Shown here: positions 8,500-16,882 of the stretch, piece by piece | Layout: each line of letters opens with the position of its first letter | Position numbering within the stretch: the stretch's first letter is position 1 | Origin: Bacteroidia bacterium | Lineage (GTDB): Bacteria; Bacteroidota; Bacteroidia; Flavobacteriales; Flavobacteriaceae | Length of the DNA stretch: 64,000 nt | Direction of reading: 5' to 3' | NCBI GenBank assembly: GCA_030428705.1 | Contig: JAUIDI010000004.1 | Location: 124,001-188,000, forward strand | The notes under the pieces: generated by a model | Told to the model about the DNA's origin: nothing | Databases searched by the model: none | What the model saw: only the letters and a program-made list of their open reading frames with translations | Made by a program: the position numbers and the translations under genes

Positions 8500-9477
8500 T
8501 TACAAGTCCAAAAGATAAGCAAAAATTAAAGGTGCAACAATGGTGGCATCACTTTCTATAATAAATTTTGGCGTATCGATATCCAACTTCCCCCAAGTAA
8601 TCTTCTCATTGGGTACTGCCCCGGAATACGACCCATAACTTGTAGTACTATCGCTAATCTGGCAAAAATAGCTCCAAAAAGGCGTGTCGGTGCGTTCCAT
8701 ATCCTGATAGAGCATCGGTACGACACAAATCGGGAAATCACCTGCGATACCGCCACCTATTTGAAAGAACCCGATTCCGTTCTTTGAATTATCGGTATAC
8801 CAATCGGCCAAAAAAGTCATGTACTCAATACCCGATTTCATGGTACTTGCCTTCAACTCTCCTTTCAGGACGTAGGAAGCGAAGATGTTGCCCATGGTAC
8901 TATCTTCCCAACCGGGGCAGACTATCGGGAGGTTCTTTTCGGCGGCGGCATACATCCAAGAATCCTTTAAATCGATTTCATAGTATTCTTGCAAGACCCC
9001 TGAAAGCAACAATTTGTACATGAATTCATGCGGAAAATAACGTTCTCCATTGGCTTCGGCATCTTTCCAGATTTTTACGATATGCCGTTGTATCCTTCGG
9101 AACGCTTCCTCCTCCGGAATACAGGTATCGGTCACTCGATTCAGTCCTTTTTCCAACAAGTTCCATTCATCTTGAGGCGTAAGATCCCGATAGTCAGGCA
9201 CCCTTTTATAATGCGAATGCGCAACCAGGTTCATAATGTCTTCCTCAAGGTTTGCTCCGGTACAGGAAACTATATGTACCTTATCTTGACGAATTATTTC
9301 GGCGAAAATCTTTCCCAATTCGGCCGTACTCATGGCCCCCGCCAACGACACCAACATTTTGGCACCGTTATTCAATTGTGCCTCATAGCCTTTCGCGGCA
9401 TCAACAACGGCCGCAGCATTAAAATGCAAGTAATATTTCTCGATAAATTTAGAGATCGCCCCCTTCGTACTGGTCAT
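8500..9477 (-). CDS. Deoxyhypusine-synthase-like enzyme (probable polyamine aminobutyl transferase)
   Basis: 325 residues, full length for the family, with the catalytic region TWGKLDID; the Lys of WGK is residue 297 and matches the covalent-intermediate lysine of eukaryotic deoxyhypusine synthase. Bacteria lack eIF5A, so bacterial homologues are thought to use small polyamines, for example to make homospermidine. The gene begins inside the last 29 bases of the agmatinase gene, so it is translationally linked to putrescine production. I infer that putrescine or a derivative is its substrate. Confidence 0.85.
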   Translation of the reverse strand: MTSTKGAISKFIEKYYLHFNAAAVVDAAKGYEAQLNNGAKMLVSLAGAMSTAELGKIFAEIIRQDKVHIVSCTGANLEEDIMNLVAHSHYKRVPDYRDLTPQDEWNLLEKGLNRVTDTCIPEEEAFRRIQRHIVKIWKDAEANGERYFPHEFMYKLLLSGVLQEYYEIDLKDSWMYAAAEKNLPIVCPGWEDSTMGNIFASYVLKGELKASTMKSGIEYMTFLADWYTDNSKNGIGFFQIGGGIAGDFPICVVPMLYQDMERTDTPFWSYFCQISDSTTSYGSYSGAVPNEKITWGKLDIDTPKFIIESDATIVAPLIFAYLLDL

Positions 9478-10402
9478 CTTTGAGTTTTAAAATATTGTTA
9501 TTCGATTTGTAACCTTTTCTGTAAGTGTTGTCATGATCATCCTTGGCATCTTCATTTTTGAATTTGTAGCTCAACATCTTATAATACAATTTGGCGGCCA
9601 GAAAATCGGATGATCGGTCGATGTCATTCGGACATAGTTCGACGATATCGAATCCGACCACATTTCTTTCTTCAAAGACTTGCTTCAAAAACTCCAGTGT
9701 CTCGTACCAAAAAAGTCCGCCAGGTTCCGGTGTTCCCGTAGATGGCATAATGGAAGGATCCAAGGCATCAAGATCAAAAGTAATCAAGACATTATCGGTC
9801 AAAAGCTCGATGACCTTCTCCATCCAAAATTCGTCGTTGACCATATCATGGGCGAAAAATACCTTTTCCTCATCCATGAAGGTCTTTTCGATCGCATCCA
9901 TCGAACGGATACCTACCTGCACCAGGTTTGTGGTTTGACTTGCCTCATGAACGGCACAGGCATGATTATATTTAGTACCATTATACGATGCTCGTAGATC
10001 GGCGTGCGCATCGATATGCAATACGGTCAGATTGTCGAAACATTCGTTAAAGGCGCGAATGGTCCCTATCGAAATGGAATGTTCGCCGCCAAAAAGCGTG
10101 ACAAACTTATTGCGCTTGATATATTCTTTGGAAAGTTTATGTACGGTATTCACCATCGATTCCGGAGAACCTTTTTCGGTTATCGGATCGGCGAGATAGA
10201 TTCCCTGCTCATATACTTCGCTATCGGTTTCTATATCGTAGAGTTCCATGTTTTCGGAAGCTTTTAGAAAAGCCTGTGGCCCTTTATCGGCCCCTTTGCC
10301 CCAAGTGCTCGTTCCGTCATAGGGTACGGGAATCAGCACTACTTTTGCCGTTTCCAACTGTGCATGTTCGTCGGGAATACCCGCATAATTCTTCGTACTC
10401 AT
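9449..10402 (-). CDS. speB: Agmatinase (agmatine ureohydrolase)
   Basis: 317 residues of the arginase/agmatinase fold. Mn-binding motifs visible are GGEHSIS (about residue 105), HIDAHADLR (about 130) and FDLDALDPS (about 215). It cleaves agmatine to putrescine and urea in the cytosol. It lies between arginine decarboxylase (30-base gap) and the deoxyhypusine-synthase-like gene (29-base overlap), which supports agmatinase over arginase. Confidence 0.9.
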   Translation of the reverse strand: MSTKNYAGIPDEHAQLETAKVVLIPVPYDGTSTWGKGADKGPQAFLKASENMELYDIETDSEVYEQGIYLADPITEKGSPESMVNTVHKLSKEYIKRNKFVTLFGGEHSISIGTIRAFNECFDNLTVLHIDAHADLRASYNGTKYNHACAVHEASQTTNLVQVGIRSMDAIEKTFMDEEKVFFAHDMVNDEFWMEKVIELLTDNVLITFDLDALDPSIMPSTGTPEPGGLFWYETLEFLKQVFEERNVVGFDIVELCPNDIDRSSDFLAAKLYYKMLSYKFKNEDAKDDHDNTYRKGYKSNNNILKLKDDQYEGGDL

Positions 10403-10432
10403 CTTAAAAATTTCGTTTTGTGGGTTTCTTAT

Positions 10433-11878
10433 TTATAAGGTCAGTGCTTTTTCTTGCTCCAATGATTCCAAGCCGTTTTTCTTTTCACCATAGCCCAAGA
10501 CCCTAAGAAAATCTTCTACTTTTTGCTGTGGACTGAAAAGCGTGGTAATTATATTTCCTTTCGGATCTTTGTCGATCAATATATGCTTGGGTTGCGGAAT
10601 GAGACAATGTTGCAGTCCACCGTAACCCCCGATAGTTTCTTGATAGGCCCCCGTATTGAAAAAACCGATATATAAGGGTTTGTCACGTTTGTATTTGGGT
10701 AGGTAAATGGCGTTCATATTTTGCTCGCTATTGTAATAATCGTCGCTATCACATGTCAATCCGCCCAAAAGCACCCGTTCATATTCATCGTTCCATCGAT
10801 TGATCGGCAACATGATGAAACGCTTATTGATGGCCCAGGTATCGGGCAAGGTCGTGATGAACGATGAGTCGATCATATTCCATTTTTCACGGTCGTTCTG
10901 TTGTTTCTGGTATAAGATCTCATAAATGGCCCCACCACTTTCACCGACCGTAAAACTTCCGAATTCGGTAAAAATATTTGGTACCGGTACGTCCGCCTCC
11001 TTACAGGCGATATTGATCTGATTGATAATCTCATCGACCATATACTGATAATCATATTCAAAGGCCAGTGAGTTCTTAATGGGAAAGCCTCCCCCGATAT
11101 TCAGGCTGTCAAGGCTCGGGCAAATCTTTCTCAGACGAACGTATACTTTAAGACACTTTATCAGTTCATTCCAGTAGTACGCGTTGTCACGAATACCAGT
11201 ATTGATGAAAAAATGGAGCATTTTAAGCTCTACTTTGTCGTTATCCTTTATCTGATTTTCGTAGAACGGTACAATATTCTTGTAGCCAATGCCCAGTCGC
11301 GAGGTATAGAATTCGAACTTGGGCTCTTCTTCGGAGGCGATTCGTATGCCTACTTGAAAATCTCCTTTAATCGCATCGGAAAGCAAATCGATTTCTTCGT
11401 AATTGTCAATAATAGGAATGCAATTTCGATGCCCTTGATTGATCAACCGACCGATGTTCTGTATGTACTGATCCCGTTTGAAGCCATTACAAATAACATA
11501 GGTATCATCTTTTATCTTTCCAGATTGTTTCAGGCTTTCAACGATATCGATGTCAAAGGCGGATGAAGTCTCGATATGGATATCATTTTTAAGGGCTTCG
11601 TGCAATACATGTTGAAAATGTGAACTTTTGGTGCAGTAGCAATATTTATAATCCCCCTTATATTCATGCTTTTCGATCGCATTCGCAAACCATGTCTTGG
11701 CACTGGTTATGTTTTCCGATATCTTCGGAAGGTAAGTGAATTTCAAAGGGCTGCCGTATTTGGCCACCAAACCTTTCAGGTCAATATTATGAAAGCGTAG
11801 GTTCTCGCCATCAAGAGTAAATTCTTCCTGTGGAAAAAAATAGGTTTGATCGATCAGATCAATATATTTTGTGTTCAT
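10433..11878 (-). CDS. speA: Biosynthetic arginine decarboxylase, PLP fold III
   Basis: 481 residues, shorter than the E. coli SpeA but usual for Bacteroidota. It shows the alanine-racemase-like barrel with YKYCYCTKSSHFQHVL (PLP-lysine region, about residue 83), the LNIGGGFPIKN phosphate-binding loop and a late CDSDD motif that contributes to the dimer active site. It decarboxylates arginine to agmatine. As first gene of the leftward operon it starts just after the structured gap at 11879-12303, where its promoter and leader must lie. Confidence 0.88.
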   Translation of the reverse strand: MNTKYIDLIDQTYFFPQEEFTLDGENLRFHNIDLKGLVAKYGSPLKFTYLPKISENITSAKTWFANAIEKHEYKGDYKYCYCTKSSHFQHVLHEALKNDIHIETSSAFDIDIVESLKQSGKIKDDTYVICNGFKRDQYIQNIGRLINQGHRNCIPIIDNYEEIDLLSDAIKGDFQVGIRIASEEEPKFEFYTSRLGIGYKNIVPFYENQIKDNDKVELKMLHFFINTGIRDNAYYWNELIKCLKVYVRLRKICPSLDSLNIGGGFPIKNSLAFEYDYQYMVDEIINQINIACKEADVPVPNIFTEFGSFTVGESGGAIYEILYQKQQNDREKWNMIDSSFITTLPDTWAINKRFIMLPINRWNDEYERVLLGGLTCDSDDYYNSEQNMNAIYLPKYKRDKPLYIGFFNTGAYQETIGGYGGLQHCLIPQPKHILIDKDPKGNIITTLFSPQQKVEDFLRVLGYGEKKNGLESLEQEKALTL

Positions 11879-12303
11879 TATTTTAAGTGACTAGATTGAA
11901 AATTTAATCGTAACGGTTATACTCAAAAAGTAGTTGAAATGATTATCGTTTCAGATCAGATATTGCCGTTCGGTCGTAGGAATGAAATAATAGTCATGCT
12001 GACTGCTGACTATGGCGAAAGTTCCAGAAGCTAGCTTTAAAATCCGGTTACCCATCTGATGGGCTACCATGGGGTCTGACTTCTTAATTCCCCATGGTCC
12101 GAACATAGAAACATGGTTCAAAATGTTCAGCTAAATACGTTGTAAAAGAAAACATTTTTTTTCAAAAAAAGTGTTTTTTAAGAAAATTTGTTGAAACGTT
12201 TTGGCCTACCTTGAAACGAAAACGGTGAAACACATTTTATACACTTCAAAACATTGATTATAAACATTTTAATAGTTATTTTAGAAACGTAAAACATTTG
12301 ATC
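11879..12303. other. 425-base intergenic region with several hairpins, between divergent genes
   Basis: No protein gene is supported here. Inverted repeats are ATAGTCA/TGACTAT (11990-11996 and 12007-12013), CCCAT/ATGGG (12051-12063) and ACCATGGGG/CCCCATGGT (12066-12074 and 12090-12098). All lie upstream of the arginine decarboxylase on its strand. The half near the rightward gene is AT-rich, with repeated gaaac words and an AAACGTTT palindrome at 12194-12201. It could be a structured leader, a small RNA or paired promoters. Confidence 0.5.
12188..12214 (+). promoter_or_regulatory. Candidate promoter with LacI-like palindrome
   Basis: TTG at 12188-12190 and TACCTTGA at 12207-12214 resemble the Bacteroidota -33 and -7 elements, with 16 bases between. 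The palindrome AAACGTTT (12194-12201) lies between them, a position suited to repression by a LacI-type protein. Confidence 0.35.
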
Positions 12304-13014
12304 ATGATTTCTAAAAAATGCCTGACAACGTTAAGTTTATATTTATTGATCGTTATTTGTTTTCCGGTCAATGCGCAAATCGATCCTGGAATCTATATTT
12401 CCGATGTGGATAATGTACGCCACGAATTGAAAATAACCGATGGCTATTTGACCCATTCGGTCTTTGAAAGCACCCCGGCAAAATTCATCAAAACCACTGG
12501 CGGATTCTATACCGTAGAGAATGGCACCTTAAATATCAAACTTGAATTCAATTCGAACTTCGAAAACGATGGCCAAAAGGAATTATCGATTCCTTTCTCG
12601 ATGGACAAGGGTCAACTTACCTTGAAAGGTGACTCGCCTTTGGTCTTTATTCAGAGCGAGCCAATGAAACAAGAACTTGACGGACAGTGGCTTTTTGCCA
12701 CTCGGGGACCGGACACGGGGCAAGAAAGACGGGGTGACGAAAATCCGCGCAAAACCTTGAAATATTTGCAAGGCGGCCGTTTTCAATGGATCGCCTACAA
12801 TACGGAAACCTTTAAATTTCATGGTACTGGTGGTGGTTCTTTTTCTTCGCAAGATGGAATCTATATCGAGAAAATAGAATATTTTTCAAGGGATGATTCT
12901 CGTGTAGGGGCCGAATTGAAGTTCAATTACGAATTGAAAGACGGTGACTGGCACCATAAAGGCAAAAATAGCAGGGGCGAGCCGATGTACGAGATATGGG
13001 CCTTAAGAAAATGA
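12304..13014 (+). CDS. Secreted lipocalin-like protein of unknown function
   Basis: 236 residues from the ATG at 12304; the frame also has a TTG two codons earlier. Residues 1-25 form a Sec signal ending VNAQ. The mature protein is beta-rich, with a C-terminal half (DGQWLFATRG, GRFQWIAYN, TGGGSFSSQDGIY) like lipocalin-type DUF4488 domains. It is read away from the polyamine operon and has two tRNA-type sequences downstream on the other strand. Its role is unknown. Confidence 0.65.
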   Translation: MISKKCLTTLSLYLLIVICFPVNAQIDPGIYISDVDNVRHELKITDGYLTHSVFESTPAKFIKTTGGFYTVENGTLNIKLEFNSNFENDGQKELSIPFSMDKGQLTLKGDSPLVFIQSEPMKQELDGQWLFATRGPDTGQERRGDENPRKTLKYLQGGRFQWIAYNTETFKFHGTGGGSFSSQDGIYIEKIEYFSRDDSRVGAELKFNYELKDGDWHHKGKNSRGEPMYEIWALRK

Positions 13015-13057
13015 ACGGCAATAAGAAAGCAGTAGCTAGATTCCCCCAAATAAAAAA

Positions 13058-13130
13058 GTAGCCCTGACAAGAATCGAACCTGTCAGACGAATTTGTTCGG
13101 GCAGGGTTTAAGAAACCTGCCTACCAGAGT
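13058..13130 (-). pseudogene. tRNA-like fragment (class II-type 3' part without a D arm)
   Basis: Read on the minus strand, this has an anticodon-arm-like hairpin (GGCAGG/CCTGCC), a short CGAA/TTCG variable-arm hairpin, and a T arm with the GGTTCGATTC loop extended to an 8-base stem. A T run follows. A pairing 5' acceptor strand and a D arm are absent, so it should not be a working tRNA. It directly follows tRNA-Arg on the same strand. It could be a decayed tRNA or a hairpin that ends the tRNA transcript. Confidence 0.45.
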
Positions 13131-13201
13131 GGCCTCACCAGGACTCGAACCTGGATCTAAAGTTTAGGAAACTTCTATTCTATCCCTTGAACTATGAGGC
13201 C
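13130..13201 (-). tRNA. tRNA-Arg (anticodon CCT)
   Basis: The minus strand folds into a full cloverleaf. The acceptor pairs GGCCTCA/TGAGGCC, the D stem GTTC/GAAT, the anticodon stem GAAGT/ACTTT with loop TTCCTAA (anticodon CCT, reading AGG), and the T stem CCAGG/CCTGG around TTCGAGT. The discriminator base is A, and CCA is not encoded. Confidence 0.92.
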
Positions 13202-13311
13202 GATAAATTAAGGATGGCAAAAATAAAGTTTTTTTCGGGAGTCATGAACACCCAACGCCCGTAATTTGATATATTTAGGTTTAGAACCTTGCATCCAAAC
13301 ACTTTACAACA

Positions 13312-14655
13312 ATGACCAAGTCAAAAAATTCAAGAAGAAGTTTCATTAAAAAAACTTCCATGGCCTTTGTGGCTGGTAGCTTTTTACCGCAATTCAGTGC
13401 CAAAAGTTATGCGAACATCATTGGTGCCAATGAAAGGCTGAATGTCTCGGTAATGGGCGTCAACAGTCGCGGAAAAGCCTTGGCACAAAACTTTGCCTCA
13501 CAGGAAAATTGTATGGTCGCGCATATTTGTGATGTTGACAGCAGGGCCATTGCCAATTGCCTTACCGTTTTGAAAGATCGCCAGACCACAATACCAAAGA
13601 CTTTTACCGATGTTCGAAAATCATTGGAAAGCAAAGATATAGATGCCTTGGTTATCGCCGCACCCGACCATTGGCATGCCCCGGCCTCGCTTATGGCAAT
13701 GCAGGCCGACAAGCACGTATATGTCGAAAAGCCCTGCGGTCATAATCCGAACGAAGGTGAAATTCTCGTCAAGGCGGCAAAAAAATATAACAAAGTAGTA
13801 CAAATGGGCAATCAACGCCGTTCATGGCCGAATGTTATCGAAGGCATCAATGCCGCCAAAGATGGGGCAATCGGTCGCGTGTATTACGGTAAGGGATGGT
13901 ACACCAACAATCGCCCCTCTATCGGAATCGGCAAAAACGTTCCCGTACCCGATTGGTTGGATTGGGAACTATGGCAAGGGCCTGCCCCGAGAAAAAAGTT
14001 CAAAGACAATCTTGTACATTACAATTGGCATTGGCACTGGCATTGGGGTACGGGTGAAGCCCTGAACAATGGCACCCATATGATAGACCTGCTGCGCTGG
14101 GGTATGGAGGTCGATTATCCGTCAAAAGTAAGCTCGAATGGTGGAAGATATCGTTACAAGGACGATTGGGAAACCCCCGATACCCAGATTATCAATCTCG
14201 ATTTTAACACCGGCCAGACCATGACCTGGGAAGGCAGAAGCTGTAACGGGAAAGGTATTGAAGGAAGTTCCGTAGGAGTGGTATTTTATGGTGAGAACGG
14301 TAGTTTATTGATTCCTTCGGGCAATAGTTACACCCTATTCGACTTGAACGGAAAAATAGTAAAGGAAGTTAAAAACGAGCAGCAAATAGATGCAAGGGAC
14401 CAAAGCAATCCTGCCGAAAAGCTGGATGCATTGCACATACAGAATATGTTCGAGGCCATCAAGAAGGGGGGCAGTTTGAATTCGGATATCGATTCGGGAC
14501 ACAAAAGCACCTTATTGGTACAATTGGGAAATATAGCCCAACGCGTTGGACGTTCCTTGGAAATAGACTCTAACAACGGTCATATTTTGAAAGACCGGGA
14601 AGCCAAAAAACTTTGGAGCCGCACATACGAAAAAGGATGGGAAATGAAACTATAA
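13312..14655 (+). CDS. Exported Gfo/Idh/MocA-family oxidoreductase (Tat signal)
   Basis: 447 residues. The N-terminus has a twin-arginine motif (SRRSFIKK, residues 8-15) and a hydrophobic stretch, so it is probably exported folded with its NAD(P). The Rossmann region starts LNVSVMGVNSRG, and the EKPCGHNPNEGE segment carries the catalytic-type Lys. It should oxidise or reduce a sugar hydroxyl. It heads the operon with a second such enzyme, NagA, an Nramp-like transporter and NagB, so an amino sugar is a reasonable substrate. TATATTTA at 13270-13277 may be its -7 box. Confidence 0.85.
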   Translation: MTKSKNSRRSFIKKTSMAFVAGSFLPQFSAKSYANIIGANERLNVSVMGVNSRGKALAQNFASQENCMVAHICDVDSRAIANCLTVLKDRQTTIPKTFTDVRKSLESKDIDALVIAAPDHWHAPASLMAMQADKHVYVEKPCGHNPNEGEILVKAAKKYNKVVQMGNQRRSWPNVIEGINAAKDGAIGRVYYGKGWYTNNRPSIGIGKNVPVPDWLDWELWQGPAPRKKFKDNLVHYNWHWHWHWGTGEALNNGTHMIDLLRWGMEVDYPSKVSSNGGRYRYKDDWETPDTQIINLDFNTGQTMTWEGRSCNGKGIEGSSVGVVFYGENGSLLIPSGNSYTLFDLNGKIVKEVKNEQQIDARDQSNPAEKLDALHIQNMFEAIKKGGSLNSDIDSGHKSTLLVQLGNIAQRVGRSLEIDSNNGHILKDREAKKLWSRTYEKGWEMKL

Positions 14656-15662
14656 ATGACGAGGTTGTGGATTCTCGAAGAAAATTTTTAAAAAGGCTTG
14701 GTCAAGGCACCGTTTTTTCTGCGGTAACTTTTTCAACGCCGTTACATAGCTCTGCCCAATGGGCAAAAAACGAAAAACCGACCGACAAACTATTTAAGAT
14801 AGGTATCATCGGTGCCGAGAACTCGCACACCGCGGCATTCGGTAAACTTTTCAATATCGAAAAGCAATTTCCGGGCATGGAAGTAAAATATGTTTGGGGA
14901 GAGACCGAAACCTTTGCAAAAAAAGCCATGGAAGCCGGTCAAATACCCTTTCAGGTCACACATCCAAAGGATATGTTGGGTAAAATCGACGGATTGATCG
15001 TTGACCATCGACATGGAAAATTCCATCTGGAGCCGGCCGTTCCCTTTATCGAGGCGGGAATCCCAACTTTTATCGACAAACCTTTTTGTTACCGGGCCAA
15101 AGAGGGCAAGGCTTTTCTTGACTTGGCCAAAAAACATGGAACCCCGGTGACTTCCTTCAGTTCGATTGCCCATAGCTACGAGACATTTGCCATCCGAAAT
15201 CGGTTAAAGTCCATGGGTGAAATCAATCAGGTAGTCTGCTATGGGCCGGTGGACCTCAAATCGAAATATGGCGGTGTCTTCTTTTACGGGGCACATATCG
15301 TTCAACCCCTTTTATACCTTTTTGGCGACAACGTTGAAAAGGTGCAGGTTCACCAAAATGGGCAAAATAGTAGTGCCAGTTTGGTTTTTGGTAATGGAAT
15401 GCTGGCCACCTTGGTCTTCACAACCAAGAAATACGGTTGGCAGACTTTTGTTGAAACCGACGAAGGCATTGTCGAATTGAAATCGGATATCAAGGAAAAA
15501 AAACCAAATAAAAATGATGTGGATATGGTACAAATGTTCAGAACGGGCGAAGAACCCAGAACCCATGAAAGCATCCTTCATGGTGTAGCGGTACTCGAAG
15601 CCCTGGAAAAGTCCGTCTTAAGTGGAAAATGGGAAAATGTCGTGCCGAACGTTCAAATTTAA
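14637..15662 (+). CDS. Second Gfo/Idh/MocA-family oxidoreductase
   Basis: 341 residues from the ATG at 14637, giving a 19-base overlap with the upstream gene; an earlier in-frame start at 14613 would lengthen the overlap without adding conserved sequence. A twin-arginine motif (SRRKFLKRL, about residues 13-21) precedes a weakly hydrophobic stretch ending SSAQ, so export is likely but less certain. Later motifs are FKIGIIGAENS (nucleotide binding) and FIDKPFCYRAKEG with the catalytic Lys. It shares only family-level similarity with its neighbour. Confidence 0.8.
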   Translation: MGNETINDEVVDSRRKFLKRLGQGTVFSAVTFSTPLHSSAQWAKNEKPTDKLFKIGIIGAENSHTAAFGKLFNIEKQFPGMEVKYVWGETETFAKKAMEAGQIPFQVTHPKDMLGKIDGLIVDHRHGKFHLEPAVPFIEAGIPTFIDKPFCYRAKEGKAFLDLAKKHGTPVTSFSSIAHSYETFAIRNRLKSMGEINQVVCYGPVDLKSKYGGVFFYGAHIVQPLLYLFGDNVEKVQVHQNGQNSSASLVFGNGMLATLVFTTKKYGWQTFVETDEGIVELKSDIKEKKPNKNDVDMVQMFRTGEEPRTHESILHGVAVLEALEKSVLSGKWENVVPNVQI

Positions 15663-15670
15663 GAACCGAT

Positions 15671-16882
15671 ATGAAGACATCCATCCTTTGCTGTACCCTT
15701 GTATTTATGTTTGTTTTACCCTCGCTTTTTGATGACGAAACTGAAGTATCCGGATTGTTATACGCCGATGACCAAGCTGTTGAAATTATCCTTAAAAATG
15801 GAAAAATCGCCGGGATCAATCCATTAGGGGCATCCGGCAAAAAACCAAAAACATACATTGCCCCGGGATTGATCGATGTGCAGATCAACGGTTATATGGG
15901 CGTCGATTTTTCAGGTCCCGATTTAACCCTTGAAGGTATTCGAAAGGCTACAAAAGCCCTTTGGAAAGCTGGGGTGACCTCATATTTTCCAACGGTCATT
16001 ACCAGTGATATCGAATTGATCAAAAAGAATTTCAGAATTTTGGCCGAAGCCAAAAAAGACCCTGAAATCGGTTCGTCAATTGCCGGATTCCATTTAGAAG
16101 GCCCGTACATCTCCCCCGTAGCTGGCTTTAGGGGAGCACATCTCGAAAAATATATCAAACCCCCGAATTGGGAAGAATTTCAAGAAATTCAGAAAGCAGC
16201 CGGCGGTCATATCAAATTGATTACCCTGGCACCGGAGTTGGAAGGTGCGATCTCCTTTATTAAAAAATGTGTGGCAAGTGGCGTAACGGTATCATTGGGG
16301 CATCACAATGGTTCTGCAGAACAAGTAGAACACGCCGTAGCCGCCGGTGCCAAAATGGCCACTCATTTGGGCAACGGTTGTGCCAATGAGATCAACCGCC
16401 ACAACAACCCCCTTTGGCCACAATTATCCAATGACGCGATTACGGCCAGTATTATCGCTGACGGTTTTCACTTGACCAAAGAAGAAGTACGCACTTTTTA
16501 CAAGGCCAAAGGTGTAGAAAAAACTATTTTAGTATCCGATGCGCTGGATCTTGCAGGACTCCCTCCCGGGGAGTATGTCCGAGGCGAACGAACGCTCTTA
16601 TTGACCCCCAACGTTGTCAAACTTCCAAAGGAAAACGTTTTGGCCGGTGCGGCCTCTCCTATCAGTAAGTGTATCGAAGTGGTGATGGACTTCACCGAAT
16701 GTTCATTGAAGGATGCCGTTCAAATGGCCAGTACCAACCCTGCTGAAATGTTCGATCTTCATCAACTTGGCAAGGTCGAAGAAGGAAAGCGTGCCGACCT
16801 TATATGCTTTACCTTTGATAATAATAAGATTGTGATCGAACGGACTTTTGTAAGCGGAAAATTGGTCTATGCCAAAGAATAA
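15671..16882 (+). CDS. nagA: N-acetylglucosamine-6-phosphate deacetylase (NagA), with an unusual hydrophobic N-terminus
   Basis: 403 residues from the ATG at 15671. The amidohydrolase barrel shows APGLIDVQINGYMGVDF, HLEGPYISP, SLGHHNGSAEQ, ATHLGNG and VSDALDLAG, which hold the metal and catalytic residues of NagA. It removes acetate from GlcNAc-6-phosphate. The first 20 residues (ILCCTLVFMFVLPSLF) are hydrophobic like a signal peptide, odd for an enzyme acting on a cytosolic phosphorylated sugar. The in-frame ATG at 15707 would give a form largely without it. The operon with nagB supports the assignment. Confidence 0.85.
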   Translation: MKTSILCCTLVFMFVLPSLFDDETEVSGLLYADDQAVEIILKNGKIAGINPLGASGKKPKTYIAPGLIDVQINGYMGVDFSGPDLTLEGIRKATKALWKAGVTSYFPTVITSDIELIKKNFRILAEAKKDPEIGSSIAGFHLEGPYISPVAGFRGAHLEKYIKPPNWEEFQEIQKAAGGHIKLITLAPELEGAISFIKKCVASGVTVSLGHHNGSAEQVEHAVAAGAKMATHLGNGCANEINRHNNPLWPQLSNDAITASIIADGFHLTKEEVRTFYKAKGVEKTILVSDALDLAGLPPGEYVRGERTLLLTPNVVKLPKENVLAGAASPISKCIEVVMDFTECSLKDAVQMASTNPAEMFDLHQLGKVEEGKRADLICFTFDNNKIVIERTFVSGKLVYAKE

